DNA of 64,000 bases from Calditrichota bacterium (GCA_013112635.1 JABFGF010000012.1:1-64000), one strand, 5' to 3'; positions 52,799 to 63,000 are shown, counted from the first letter of the stretch. Notes: generated by a model from the letters alone, not told the origin. A program made the numbers and translations.

Positions 52799-53509
52799 AT
52801 GATACTAAATAGACTAAAACTTTTAATTACAATTGTCCGTGTAAACCTGAAGATAATTTTCGGAAATAAATTTATTTATTTTGTTTTGGCAGGAGTGGGT
52901 TTTTACCTGTTTGTTGCACTGATTGGATTGTTTGATGCAGATTGGTATCCTGACCAGGAAGATGTTTATTATACTATAATATTTCCGGGACTATTGTTAA
53001 TATTTTATCCCACTGCTTTTGGAATTCAAAATGACATGGATTCCCGTACTTTGGAAATGCTTTTTGGGATCCCAAATTATCGATATAAAGTTTGGCTTGT
53101 TCGTTTGATTATTATTCTTTTTACCGTTTTTTTTATTTTGGTTTTTCTTTCCTGGCTAAGTTCCTATTTAATCGTTTCTGTACCAATTTTTGAGATGGCA
53201 TGGCATCTTATGTTTCCGGTGTTTTTTGTTGGAAGCCTTTGTTTTATGGTTTCAACGCTTATTAAAAATGGAAATGGAACGGCAGCTGTTATGGTGTTGA
53301 TTGGTCTTATTTTCTGGATAAGCGCCGGCATATTTGAATCTAGTAAATGGAATATTTTTTTAAATCCATACGATTTTCCTTATGACGTATATCTCTCAAT
53401 TTGGGATGAGACAGTTTTTTATAACCGTCTGTATCTTGTGATTGGATCAATCCTTACAATTCTTGGCGGATTATTTCGCTTACAGAAACGTGAAAAATTC
53501 ATCCAATAA
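52799..53509 (+). CDS. ABC-2-type permease
   Basis: 236 residues with six predicted membrane helices and no extracytoplasmic domain. LLLIFYPTAFGIQNDMDSRTLEMLFGIPNYRYKVWLVRLI is the coupling-helix region of ABC-2 permeases. It follows the RND-ABC fusion by 95 nt on the same strand, so it is the likely membrane partner of the fused ATPase. It closes the efflux island. The gap upstream contains a degenerate repeat of TTGTAAC type, with no other feature. Confidence 0.75.
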   Translation: MILNRLKLLITIVRVNLKIIFGNKFIYFVLAGVGFYLFVALIGLFDADWYPDQEDVYYTIIFPGLLLIFYPTAFGIQNDMDSRTLEMLFGIPNYRYKVWLVRLIIILFTVFFILVFLSWLSSYLIVSVPIFEMAWHLMFPVFFVGSLCFMVSTLIKNGNGTAAVMVLIGLIFWISAGIFESSKWNIFLNPYDFPYDVYLSIWDETVFYNRLYLVIGSILTILGGLFRLQKREKFIQ

Positions 53510-53689
53510 ATCCTTATCTTGTAATTGGTTTTCCTCCCTTCTTTATGCAAATAAAACAAATTCCAATCTAATGATCCTATTATCTATTTTTTAACTTTTT
53601 GTGAATATTTAAGTTTATTTTTAATAATGATTTGCAGAATTATTTGATCGGAAATTTGCGTTTGGAAAATGAAATATGGAGACTTTAAT

Positions 53690-54643
53690 ATGTTAATAAA
53701 TAAATCGCCGGATATTAAGAGCTCGGAAATTACAGATGAACAGGATTATGTAAATCGACGAAAGTTTATAAAATTTTCACTGGCTACAGTTGGTGGAATG
53801 GCCTTAAACAGCCAGTCACTTTTTGCTGCTCAAAATAATTCGGGGTTGCGAGAGCTAAAAGATGTGAAGCCAAGCAAATTTAGTACAGTAGAGAAAAAAA
53901 ATTCATGGGAAAATATAACCACGTATAATAATTTTTATGAATTTGGCACCGGCAAAGATGATCCGGCTGACTATGCCCATACTTTGAAAACCAAACCCTG
54001 GAAAGTTGAAATTTCAGGTCACTGTAATAAACCTGGCAATTATGATGTTGATGATATAGTAAAAAATAACCAGCTGGAAGAAAGGATCTATCGTTTACGT
54101 TGTGTTGAAGCATGGAGCATGGTTGTGCCGTGGATTGGCATTCCATTGAGCGCAATAATAAATAAGGCTGATCCAACTTCAAAAGCAAAGTATGTTGAGT
54201 TCACTACTTTGAATGATCCTAAACAAATGCCCGGACTTAGAAGTTCAGTTTTACCCTGGCCATATATTGAAGGTTTGCGTATGGATGAAGCAAAGAACCC
54301 ATTGACGCTTCTTGCTGTTGGACTGTATGGCCGGATTTTACCAAATCAAAACGGCGCTCCAATCCGATTGGTTGTGCCATGGAAATATGGGTTTAAAAGT
54401 ATTAAATCCATAGTAAAAATCCGCTTTGTGGATAAAATGCCACGTAATACCTGGAATGTAGCTGCGCCTCGTGAGTATGGGTTTTTTGCCAATGTAAACC
54501 CAAATGTTGATCATCCGCGCTGGAGCCAAAAAAGGGAAAGGCGTTTGGGCAATTTTTTTAAGCAGGAAACAGATCTGTTTAATGGCTACACAGAACAAGT
54601 TGGTCAAATGTATTCCAAGTTAGACCTTAATAAATGGTTTTAG
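53690..54643 (+). CDS. msrP: Protein-methionine-sulfoxide reductase catalytic subunit MsrP
   Basis: 317 residues from the ATG at 53690 (GGAGA 8 nt upstream); an ATG seven codons earlier is less likely. The N-terminal NRRKFIKFSLATVGGMAL (RR at 23-24) is a Tat export signal. The molybdopterin-binding fold has the family core LRCVEAWSMVVPWIG with molybdenum-ligand C138, then KYVEFTTLNDP and NGAPIRLVVPWKYGFKSIKSIV. MsrP repairs oxidised methionine in periplasmic proteins with electrons from MsrQ. The msrQ gene is 0.7 kb downstream, but a toxin-antitoxin pair separates the two. Confidence 0.9.
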   Translation: MLINKSPDIKSSEITDEQDYVNRRKFIKFSLATVGGMALNSQSLFAAQNNSGLRELKDVKPSKFSTVEKKNSWENITTYNNFYEFGTGKDDPADYAHTLKTKPWKVEISGHCNKPGNYDVDDIVKNNQLEERIYRLRCVEAWSMVVPWIGIPLSAIINKADPTSKAKYVEFTTLNDPKQMPGLRSSVLPWPYIEGLRMDEAKNPLTLLAVGLYGRILPNQNGAPIRLVVPWKYGFKSIKSIVKIRFVDKMPRNTWNVAAPREYGFFANVNPNVDHPRWSQKRERRLGNFFKQETDLFNGYTEQVGQMYSKLDLNKWF

Positions 54644-54677
54644 TTAGCAAATTTATATATAAAGATTTTTAAAGAAC

Positions 54678-54714
54678 TTGCCATAGGTCTTTATTCGGAC
54701 TATATTAAGACCTA
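54678..54714 (+). promoter_or_regulatory. Promoter and operator of the toxin-antitoxin pair
   Basis: TTGCCA (54678-54683), a 17-nt spacer and TATATT (54701-54706) form a good promoter. TAGGTCTT (54684-54691) and AAGACCTA (54707-54714) make an 8-bp inverted repeat that brackets the -10 box, as expected for the autoregulatory operator of an antitoxin. Confidence 0.6.
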
Positions 54715-54728
54715 AAAAAGGACTGAAT

Positions 54729-55019
54729 ATGAAATTAAAAAATATTAAACCGGTGAGCTACTTCAAAGCCCATGCTTCCGAAATTTTAAAAAATGTATCC
54801 GATAACCAGGAAACATATGTAATCACCCAAAACGGTGAGGCCAAAGCAGTTGTGCAAAGCATTGAGGATTTTGAGATCACACAGAATACGCTGAACATGC
54901 TGAAATTGTTGAGTCAACGTGAACAGGAAATTAAGGAAGGAAAAACAATTCCAGCCAAAGAAGCTTTTAAACAGATCAGAAACAATATAGATCAATTTAG
55001 AGAACAGAATGAAAAATGA
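54729..55019 (+). CDS. Phd/YefM-family antitoxin
   Basis: 96 residues. MKLKNIKPVSYFKAHASEILKNVSDNQETYVITQNGEAKAVVQSIEDFE is the Phd/YefM DNA-binding and dimerisation half; the charged C-terminal ~45 residues would wrap the toxin. It overlaps the toxin gene by 4 nt (ATGA). An own promoter with an inverted repeat lies 15-50 nt upstream. It would neutralise the toxin and repress the operon. Confidence 0.9.
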   Translation: MKLKNIKPVSYFKAHASEILKNVSDNQETYVITQNGEAKAVVQSIEDFEITQNTLNMLKLLSQREQEIKEGKTIPAKEAFKQIRNNIDQFREQNEK

Positions 55020-55339
55020 ATTTTAATGTTACTCTAACTCCAAGTTCTCTAAAGGATATCAACGAAATATTTGAATACGTCTATCTAAATGATTCACTTA
55101 ACAACGCCACCAAACTAATTTCCAGAATTGAGGAAAGTATCTTTTCATTAGATACTTTTCCTTTGCGAGGACATTCAATACCAGAGTTGGAAAGTTTAAT
55201 TAAAAAGAACTACAAAGAGATTCATTTTAAACCTTATAGAATTATTTATCGAGTTGAAGATAGGGATGTTTATATTTTGGCAGTTCTCGATGGTCGTAGA
55301 AATATCCGTGAGTTACTTTTAAGACGAATAGATGATTAA
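55016..55339 (+). CDS. RelE/ParE-family toxin
   Basis: 107 residues. VTLTPSSLKDINEIFEYVYLNDSLNNATKLISRIEESIFSLDTFPLRGHSIPEL, then HFKPYRIIYRVEDRDVYILAVLDGRRNIRELLLRRI match the ParE/RelE fold; whether it attacks gyrase or mRNA cannot be said. Its stop codon overlaps the msrQ start (TAATG at 55337-55341), so msrQ translation is likely coupled to the toxin gene. Confidence 0.9.
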   Translation: MNFNVTLTPSSLKDINEIFEYVYLNDSLNNATKLISRIEESIFSLDTFPLRGHSIPELESLIKKNYKEIHFKPYRIIYRVEDRDVYILAVLDGRRNIRELLLRRIDD

Positions 55340-55914
55340 TGATAAAAAAAATCAAACCTGTACTTGTCTTCTTTTGTTTACTCCCAATATTGTATTTGAT
55401 CTATGCTGCTTTTACAGATAACCTTGGGGCAAACCCAATTGAAGAATTATTACGCCAAACCGGTTTCTGGACTTTAATTTTTTTAGTAGCCACTCTATCA
55501 ATTTCGCCAATAAGGAAATTCAGCGGCTGGAATAAAATTATTCAGTTTAGACGAATGATTGGTTTGTTTACATTTTTTTATGCTTTTCTGCATTTTGGAG
55601 TATACCTTGGATTGGATCGCTTTTTTGAATGGCCCGAAATTGTTGAAGATATTTCCAAACGGCCGTTTATTACGATTGGTTTTTCGGCGTTTATTTTGCT
55701 GATTCCGCTGGCCATAACTTCTACAAAAGGCTGGATTAGACGGTTGGGCAAAAAATGGAAAAAGCTTCATTACCTGGTTTACTTGGTTGCGGTTTTAGGG
55801 GTTGTTCATTTTTGGTGGCTGGTCAAAAAGGATATCACTGAGCCTATGATTTTTGCAATTATTTTTACGGCACTCTTTGGAATTCGAACAATCAAATCCC
55901 AAAAAAGAAAATGA
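55339..55914 (+). CDS. msrQ: Heme-binding membrane subunit MsrQ
   Basis: 191 residues with about six membrane helices. FRRMIGLFTFFYAFLHFGVYLGLD, WIRRLGKKWKKLHYLVYLVAVLGVVHFWW and the TSTKGW loop are MsrQ (YedZ) signatures, with the conserved histidines that bind heme. It passes electrons from the quinone pool or flavins to MsrP in the periplasm. The normal neighbour msrP is upstream but separated by the toxin-antitoxin pair; its start overlaps the toxin stop, and its stop overlaps the next gene by ATGA. Confidence 0.9.
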   Translation: MIKKIKPVLVFFCLLPILYLIYAAFTDNLGANPIEELLRQTGFWTLIFLVATLSISPIRKFSGWNKIIQFRRMIGLFTFFYAFLHFGVYLGLDRFFEWPEIVEDISKRPFITIGFSAFILLIPLAITSTKGWIRRLGKKWKKLHYLVYLVAVLGVVHFWWLVKKDITEPMIFAIIFTALFGIRTIKSQKRK

Positions 55915-56411
55915 AATCTAATAAGATAATTACAGTTTATACTTCACAAAATCAGACTGACCACATTATGGTTCAATCCATTTTAGAAGGGCAGGGCATA
56001 AAATTTTTTACAAAAAATGAAAACCTGCAAAACCTATTTGGTGTCGGTCAATTTTCCACCGGATATAATCCCATTACAGGTCCAATGGAAATTCAGGTTC
56101 ATCCACAGGATGTAGAAATTGCCAAAACGGTAATAAAAGATTATCTGGGGAATGAGCGGTCTGTGAAAGGCATGTCGTATTCTGAAGGATCTGAAGAGAT
56201 TGATAATAAAACTGTAAATGAATATAACCATTGCCTTAACGCAGCAATAATTATCGGGCTTGTTATCCCTCCGTTAAATCTTTACCATTTATTAAAAGCC
56301 ATCTTAATAAAAAACAATTCGCATTTAAATTTAGATGGTGGTTTTAAGCTTACTTTAGCTTCACTTTTATCGTTATTTGGGTTGTTTATTTTGATTAAAT
56401 TTATTGTTTGA
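55911..56411 (+). CDS. DUF2007 protein with two C-terminal membrane helices
   Basis: 166 residues. The first ~80 (KIITVYTSQNQTDHIMVQSILEGQGIKFFTKNENL ... MEIQVHPQDVEIAKTVIKDYL) match DUF2007, a small signal-transducing-protein-like fold. Two membrane helices follow (~110-130 and ~142-165). It overlaps msrQ by ATGA, so it is part of the msrPQ transcription unit; function unknown. Confidence 0.75.
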   Translation: MKSNKIITVYTSQNQTDHIMVQSILEGQGIKFFTKNENLQNLFGVGQFSTGYNPITGPMEIQVHPQDVEIAKTVIKDYLGNERSVKGMSYSEGSEEIDNKTVNEYNHCLNAAIIIGLVIPPLNLYHLLKAILIKNNSHLNLDGGFKLTLASLLSLFGLFILIKFIV

Positions 56412-56413
56412 CG

Positions 56414-57364
56414 CTAGCTTAACAATGAATAGGAGACAATCAGCTGACCGTTTTCCCGCCACTTAACCCAACCTTTTCCAAGGGATTTAAAACCATCATC
56501 AAACTGTTCAACATAAGCCCATTGGTTCGAAATACGCAAAACTTTTAGAAAAGCATATTCCTGCATGTTGATTGGGGCAGCGTGTGATAAAGGTTTTATC
56601 CGGATTAGATTATTCTGGGGCTGTAACGGTTCGATGCTGTTTATGGTTAATAAAAATTCTGGCCAAAACTTTATCTGGCAATTAGTTTTACTTAAATAGG
56701 ATTTTTGACCATTATACTCATTTACTAAAACCTCAATAAAACCAGATTGGATTGAAATAATGCGTAAATAGAGAATATCATAATCCAGTTTTAAATGAGC
56801 AGGAGCGAACCATGGTGGGGCGTAGCTGATTTCAATTCCCCGTTCAGTTCTTTTAAAAACCAGGCTGTCAGTTGGCAAATGGTCAGAAATTGATTTTTCC
56901 AGGTTGGGATTGTTATAAAAATAAAGAACGTGTAAATCGTGGAAATTTGGTTTGGCCATCCCAAGACCCATGGGCGGCTTATTGCTGTTCAGCGCCTGTG
57001 GAGCAGAAATCATGGAAACAGAACTCGTGGTTACTTTTGTCTTTTGGGGTTGATTATCTGGATTCAAATCTGATCGGTTTGTGTTGTATCTGTAAATGGA
57101 AAAAAGTAGAAATATAATAAGTAAAGCAGCATAAATCTTATTAATTAAAACAATCAATTCGTTTTTCAAATAGCGGGCTAAAACAATGGCTAAAATAAAA
57201 ACAATTACCCCGCTCATTACGCCATAACCCAAAACTATTGCGCCACCGGCTAAGCCTTGATTTTTCCCCGCTCCTGTAATACCCGCAAATACCATTCCCA
57301 GAAAGAAGAAAATGAGTGCGGACAATAAGTAAAATAAAATATGTGAAGTATTAATTTTTTTCAT
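56414..57364 (-). CDS. Hypothetical membrane protein with C-terminal SH3-like region
   Basis: 316 residues. Three membrane helices in the first ~105 residues (SHILFYLLSALIFFFLGMVF, GGAIVLGYGVMSGVIVFILAI, IYAALLIIFLLFSIYRY) are followed by a soluble, mostly beta, C-terminal part. Its last ~70 residues (AFLKVLRISNQWAYVEQFDDGFKSLGKGWVKWRENG) look like an SH3-type domain. No family is recognised. The M20 peptidase gene ends 13 nt upstream on the same strand. Confidence 0.55.
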   Translation of the reverse strand: MKKINTSHILFYLLSALIFFFLGMVFAGITGAGKNQGLAGGAIVLGYGVMSGVIVFILAIVLARYLKNELIVLINKIYAALLIIFLLFSIYRYNTNRSDLNPDNQPQKTKVTTSSVSMISAPQALNSNKPPMGLGMAKPNFHDLHVLYFYNNPNLEKSISDHLPTDSLVFKRTERGIEISYAPPWFAPAHLKLDYDILYLRIISIQSGFIEVLVNEYNGQKSYLSKTNCQIKFWPEFLLTINSIEPLQPQNNLIRIKPLSHAAPINMQEYAFLKVLRISNQWAYVEQFDDGFKSLGKGWVKWRENGQLIVSYSLLS

Positions 57365-57376
57365 AGCTACTCCCGA

Positions 57377-58453
57377 TTATTCAGCAGAAAGCCGCATAAT
57401 TTCGACTATCATATTTTTTGCCTTTTCCATATCCGAAATATAAATGTGTTCATCTGTGGAATGTTCAAGCTTTGCACCGATCCCAACACCGGCCATTTCA
57501 ATGCCGTTATTATTATAAATGGATGCATCTGTGAAGCCGGTAATAAAAGTGGTTGTCGCGTTGATCCCAACACTATTCAAAGCTTTCTTCGAAATCTCAA
57601 CAACTTCTGAATCAGGATTGATTTCAACAGCTTTACATTTATTATCGATAAGTATTTCTACTTCTGCGCCATTGCTTGTAACCTCATCCCGAATTATTGT
57701 TTCCATTTCCCGGCAAATTTTTTCAGCTTTTTCATGATTTAAACTACGGCACTCAGCAAGAAAATTGGCGCTATCGGGTACACCATTACGGATGATCCCG
57801 CCATTAATAACACCCACATTGGCTGTACTCTCTTCATCAAGTCGGCCTAATCGTAATTTTGCAATGGCAAATGCAGCGGCTTGAATCGCATTAATTCCCT
57901 TTTCAGGCTCCATACCTGCATGGGCGCCGCGTCCTGTTATATTAACATCAATGGCGTAATAAGATGGCCCGCCGATTATAATTGTTTCAAGTTCATCATT
58001 ATCCAGCAGGTAACCTTTTTTTGCTTTGAATTGGGCGAAGTCAAGTTCTTTTACTCCAAGCAAACCAACTTCTTCATGGCGGCTTATGGCTACTTCCACA
58101 GGCGGATGAACCTTTGCAATTCTTAAAGCTTCAAGTAACTCAGCAATTCCCGCTTTATCATCTGCGCCCAAAATTGTATTTCCTTTGGATCGAATGACGC
58201 CATCTTTTAAAACAGGCTCAATGCCTTTGCCGGGTTGGACAGTATCGCCATGGCAGGAAAATAATATGCAATCTTTCCCAAAGCATCCAAGCTCTGCGAA
58301 TTTAGCAATCAGGTTTCCATAGCTGTCAATAATGACGTTGGCCCCAAGTTTTTCAAACTCCGGTTTTAGCCAATTCATGAAGTTAGCTTCATTTCCAGAT
58401 TCACTTTCAATTTTAACCATTTCCATAAACTGTTTAATCATGCGCTCATTCAT
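57377..58453 (-). CDS. M20-family metallopeptidase (peptidase T-like)
   Basis: 358 residues from the ATG at 58453 (GGTGA just before it); an upstream in-frame ATG at 58507 is less likely. Zinc-ligand motifs: FSCHGDTV (His ligand and catalytic Asp), LGADDKAG (bridging Asp), SRHEEVGLLG (catalytic Glu pair), and LEHSTDEHI near the end. GRGAHAGMEPEKGINAI belongs to the dimerisation domain. It is cytoplasmic (no signal peptide) and likely a di- or tripeptidase; specificity is unknown. Confidence 0.85.
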   Translation of the reverse strand: MNERMIKQFMEMVKIESESGNEANFMNWLKPEFEKLGANVIIDSYGNLIAKFAELGCFGKDCILFSCHGDTVQPGKGIEPVLKDGVIRSKGNTILGADDKAGIAELLEALRIAKVHPPVEVAISRHEEVGLLGVKELDFAQFKAKKGYLLDNDELETIIIGGPSYYAIDVNITGRGAHAGMEPEKGINAIQAAAFAIAKLRLGRLDEESTANVGVINGGIIRNGVPDSANFLAECRSLNHEKAEKICREMETIIRDEVTSNGAEVEILIDNKCKAVEINPDSEVVEISKKALNSVGINATTTFITGFTDASIYNNNGIEMAGVGIGAKLEHSTDEHIYISDMEKAKNMIVEIMRLSAE

Positions 58454-58605
58454 AGTAATCACCGTTTTTTGTAACTTGGATTGTATATAAAGGATAGTAT
58501 TCCGCAATTTGCTTACAATATCACTAAATAACCCAAAGTAATAAAATAAAGGAAATATTTAAAGCCAATTGTGAAAATTAGTTAATCAGTTTGGCATTCT
58601 GATTC

Positions 58606-59010
58606 TTAGTAATTTATGGCTTTGTATTTTGCATAGCTTTTTAGGACAGTATGTGATGGAGAAGCATTCTTAAATGATATGGCCTTCCCTTCATAAGGAT
58701 AAGCAGGTGATCCTTTAACAACAATAAAATGTAAGTGAGGGTATCCGGCCTTTCCAGAACGGCCTGTTACTCCAAGAGGACTGCCTTGCTTAACTTTATC
58801 GCCGACTTTAACATCAATACCATCCATTGGTGAATGCAGATAATAAGCATATGTCTTATCGCCATGGTCAATTAAAATGTAATTACCAATCCCACCACCA
58901 TCACTTGGAGCATTTTCAACAACAGTATGAACAGTACCTGCTCGTGAGGCAATAAAAATTGTACCTATCGGCATATCAAAATCAAATGCATACTGATCTG
59001 GTTGGGTAGG
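58606..59010 (-). pseudogene. Truncated M23 peptidase
   Basis: The open frame reads from a stop at 59011-59013 into QPDQYAFDFDMPIGTIFIASRAG and ends in GRSGKAGYPHLHFIVVKGSP. The second zinc motif HLH is kept, but the first His of the HxxxD motif, which normally lies just upstream of YAFDFDMP, is lost behind the stop. The first in-frame ATG (58974) would leave only 122 residues. Likely a decayed or truncated gene; a short secreted partial protein is less likely because no signal peptide is present. Confidence 0.75.
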
Positions 59011-59385
59011 TCAGACATTTTAGTAGCATTATAGTGCCTGCACAACAAATTAGCTTTTTGGTTTTCTGATGAAGAAGACATCAGTTCTGGTCAGGCTTGG
59101 GAAAGCAAGTCCCATTTCTGGCTTCCGAACCATTTATAAACTCTATCAGACATGGTACATGCATTAAATTTGAATCATCTTATTAAAAATTCTCAATAAG
59201 AATCAACACCTATCTATTAAGCAGTTCTGATTTAATTCAATTCTGCTTTTTTTGATTAATTTGCCTGATCAAGAATAATTAACATACATGTATTTGTTCG
59301 GTTATCTGCTTGGCAAATATTGCGTAGTATTCCAATATCAAGTTTCGGGTTTAGAGGTGTTTTCTAATAATTATTAGTCAATGTT
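59011..59385. other. Non-coding stretch upstream of the truncated M23 gene
   Basis: No supported gene. On the minus strand short open fragments (such as MSDRVYKWFGSQKWDLLSQA at 59151-59092) are broken by stops and could be remnants. On the plus strand a hairpin of AAGCAG (59219-59224) and CTGCTT (59243-59248), followed by TTTTT, looks like a terminator of a lost gene. Confidence 0.5.
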
Positions 59386-60006
59386 TCAAACTGCATCAAC
59401 TATTTCATTTACAATTTTTTCTGTATCAGACAAGCTTTTACCCTCGCTAAAAACCGGATATATTTTTAAAACAAATATTGCCAATTGTGTAGAATTTAAA
59501 GGCAGGAATCCACTTGGGAATAGCTTTGCATTTTCTTTTATAAAAATGGCAGCAGATTTGATAGCTAGTTGATTACTGAGATCATTTTCATTTGAATAGT
59601 CAAACATCCATTTTTCAGCTTGTTGAGATATTTGACTTATTTCTTTTTCACTCTCATTGATGCTGGTTGCCGGGAATATGCGGCAATCATAATTACGGCA
59701 TGTTAGGGGCCGGTCATCATAAATGGAACACGCGCTATTAACAAACATAGGACAGTGACCATTTTTATCATAGCCCATAAGAACATTGCCTTTGGGAAGT
59801 CCCGGTGCCGGAAATAAAAGTTCTTTCGGAATTCGGTTTATGGTTTTTTTCTCTTTAGGTTTTATATGGATAAAAAACGACGAAGTGCAACAGGCAGTAC
59901 ATTCGCCACAAGGCACATCCATTCCGGTGTTATTTTTTTGCGTATTACGGATTTGTTTAAGCCAGGTTGAAAAATTACCCGCCGGAAAACCTTGCGATGT
60001 TTTCAT
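59386..60006 (-). CDS. YkgJ-family cysteine cluster protein
   Basis: 206 residues. CGECTACCTSSFF, then CPMFVNSACSIYDDRPLTCRNYDCRIFPA, contain the eight or so cysteines of the YkgJ/Fe-S-binding-like family that probably binds zinc or iron. The remaining C-terminal part is helical. No signal peptide is seen, so it is cytoplasmic. It lies 39 nt after the amidase/golvesin gene on the same strand, possibly co-transcribed. Function is not established. Confidence 0.8.
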   Translation of the reverse strand: MKTSQGFPAGNFSTWLKQIRNTQKNNTGMDVPCGECTACCTSSFFIHIKPKEKKTINRIPKELLFPAPGLPKGNVLMGYDKNGHCPMFVNSACSIYDDRPLTCRNYDCRIFPATSINESEKEISQISQQAEKWMFDYSNENDLSNQLAIKSAAIFIKENAKLFPSGFLPLNSTQLAIFVLKIYPVFSEGKSLSDTEKIVNEIVDAV

Positions 60007-60045
60007 TTTAGATTCACTTTATTATATAACTAAATCATTCACAGG

Positions 60046-63000
60046 CTATTTTGGTATTTTGGCTTCAAAAAAGTCAATAACAGTTTTCATTATTTGCACT
60101 CTGTTTTCTTTTTCTGAAATCGTTTCAAATGGAAAGCCAAAGGTGACTATTTTATATTTTCCTGAAAACGCAATTCCGGCACTAAAACCATTTTCTTTGT
60201 AACGGATTATTGTTTTAGATCCACCAAATCCCCGGATGGCATCCGGTGCTTCAACCCTGTAAATATTTGTATTATACTTAGTGTTGAAAGTAAAATTTTC
60301 AGGAAATTGGAAAGCGGATTTTTTTACGGTAAAAACATCACCGTTTTTAACTGCATGATTTGCCACCCATCTCATTTTTAAAACTTCACGGGCAAAAAGT
60401 TTGTCGGGGTAGGTTTCCTTACCATGAAATAAATCTGTTCCTATGTAGGCGCCTGATAAAAAGAGGGAGCCGCCGGAAGATAAAAATGTTCGAACCTGCC
60501 GTTTTAACTTTTCAGGAAAGGTTTTAAATTCTGTGCCACGGATTGAATCAAGTTCGGTTCGCTGCCAACCGGTTTCCTTCTCCTCGCCCATAATCAAATC
60601 AACGATATTGTAGTTTTGCAATTTAATTTGCTCATCCATAACCGCTTCATCACTGGCAGAAACAAATGAAAAACCAGCTGTTTTAATTGCATCCCCATGG
60701 ATAAATGGATAATCAAATGTATTGCCGGCAATTACTTTCGTCTCCTGGTCAGCGTAACTGGCACCATGGCCGGTCCGGTCATCCGAAACCCATTTACTGT
60801 TCTTATCAAAATTGTGCTGATCGCCAATAAAACTAATATCATATTTGTCAGGAACACCATTATCAAGGTTGTAAGCAAAACCCTGCCAATCACCCTGATC
60901 AATTGTTGCAGGCGGGGCAACACGGTCAAATCCGTTAACAATTAATATCGGCCTACGGTTATCGTCCATTTTGCAAACTGCTAATATTTCGGATGGGAAA
61001 CTTTCTCCGCCATCGTTTAAGGCTGTTACTTTAAAACTGTATATTTGTCCGGCGATTGGATTATTAAGTTTAAATTGATTCTGTTCTACAATCTGGCCAT
61101 TGTTAAAACCACCTTTATTGATTCGTGTATAAACTTTGTAAGAGTTTGCATTAGCAGTCGGTTCAAGCGGATCGGCCTTGGGTTGCCAGTTAAGAATTAT
61201 ATTTCCAGAATTGTCAAAAACTGCGCTAAAATGATCAACCGGAAGGGGCTGAACTATATAGTCCCTTTTATTCTGCGTGGCGATAAAACGTAACATGGCT
61301 TTATAAATTGCCCGTGATGCATGAAAACGAAAACGCGGATCTAATGCAAATTTCATATCAAAAAAGTTTTGATGCGACAATAGCTCTAATAAGGTGGAAG
61401 GAACATTGGGACGATAAGCCTCGCTATATTGTGCATCCATCAAAAAACGCCTTGTCCATTCGGCATCAAATAGTTTTTTTATGTCATCAACAAGCTGGCT
61501 TTGTACCAGGTCGGACAAATCCCGGTTGGCCATTCGTGAAATTCCACTAGGAAATACGGTTTGTGTGTCCGCTCCGGTTAAGCTGTAAATTTGCAGGGTG
61601 CCAAATGTAGTATCAGTTTTGGTAATTCCCGCATCTGTATGAAAGGCAAGTGAAAGATCAATTGGAATTCCTAAACCCGGAACATTGCGATTTTTGTTTG
61701 GGCCGGCTGGAGCGCCAACCAAATAATTTACCCATTCACCACGGCTTTGATAGTCGTCTTTATAATCACTTTTATTGTCATTTAAACTGTATACAAGTGT
61801 ATCCGGGAAACCGGCAGTTTGTAACCAATAGCGGGCAGCTTCTGTAAATTTTGGTCTGCCACTAGTCCTGTCGCCCCGCAAAACTTTGCCTAAACCGCCG
61901 CCAAACTTTACGGCGTCCGCAGAAACAATCTTGCCCAAATGCCTGCTTTTGTTAGAAAGTGTAACCCGTCCATTTTGAGGATGATAACCTTTTCCAAATT
62001 TAAATGTGCCCAAATAAATCCATGTGCCACCGCCAATCTGCTGGTTAACAAGAAACTCAGTTTTACCACCTGTATGATGAACGGTATACAAGGCATCGTC
62101 AACATTCTCTATGCTACTATTGTAGGAAATATAAACAGCATAATGTCCTTCATCGGGGAAGGATGGTGTCCAATTAATATGGGCTGTGGCCATAGTATCG
62201 GATTCTGTAAAACGATAGGTACCACTTGAAAACGGGTTGAAGTTTACATGGTATGGCTGTTGGCCTATCGCATAACCAGATTCATTTCCGCTAAACCAGG
62301 CCTTTAAATTGCCACTTCTGTTTTCAGAATAGGAGGTCCTGTTTTCATCCTGATGCAGAGAATCATTATCTACAATTATTTCATTTATTTGTGTGTCACG
62401 CTCGCGTGGGAGGAAAACATTTGCCCCGGCGTTTTCTAACATCGGGACCAGATATGGGATTGTAAATGACATGGGTGATAAATCTTCAACTGTACCAAAC
62501 AGACGCGCACGTTGCCACAACCATCTATCACGATATTGGTCATAATACCATCCGTGGCTATGCCATAAAGCAATATTATTTCCATACAATCCATGAGAAG
62601 AATAGTTGTTTTTATTAACTTTTCTAACAATGGGTTTTGGCTTGTTTTCGCTCTTTATGGCTAAACGGGAATTATCCCATCCGTCTCTGTTTGGACGGTA
62701 ATAGTTTGGGATAAGGTTTTCGATTGGTTGGTTCAGTGTTATAATTTTTTGAGAATAATTGTTGTAATCATCCCCTAATGTTTTCCGTAATTCAGAATAT
62801 GTTTGCAGCACATTATCTTCGCGGAAAGGTATGTACGAAAATGGCTTGGAAAACTCTATTATTATTTCTTTTTTTTCTTTATTTAAAGAAAGTTTTTTAA
62901 TTCGCGTAACCGGATGAATTTTGATTGGATAACCGGACGATTGTACCAAAAAAACAAAGTCTTCTACTTTTTTATGAAGCTCTTTTGTTTCGTAATCCAT

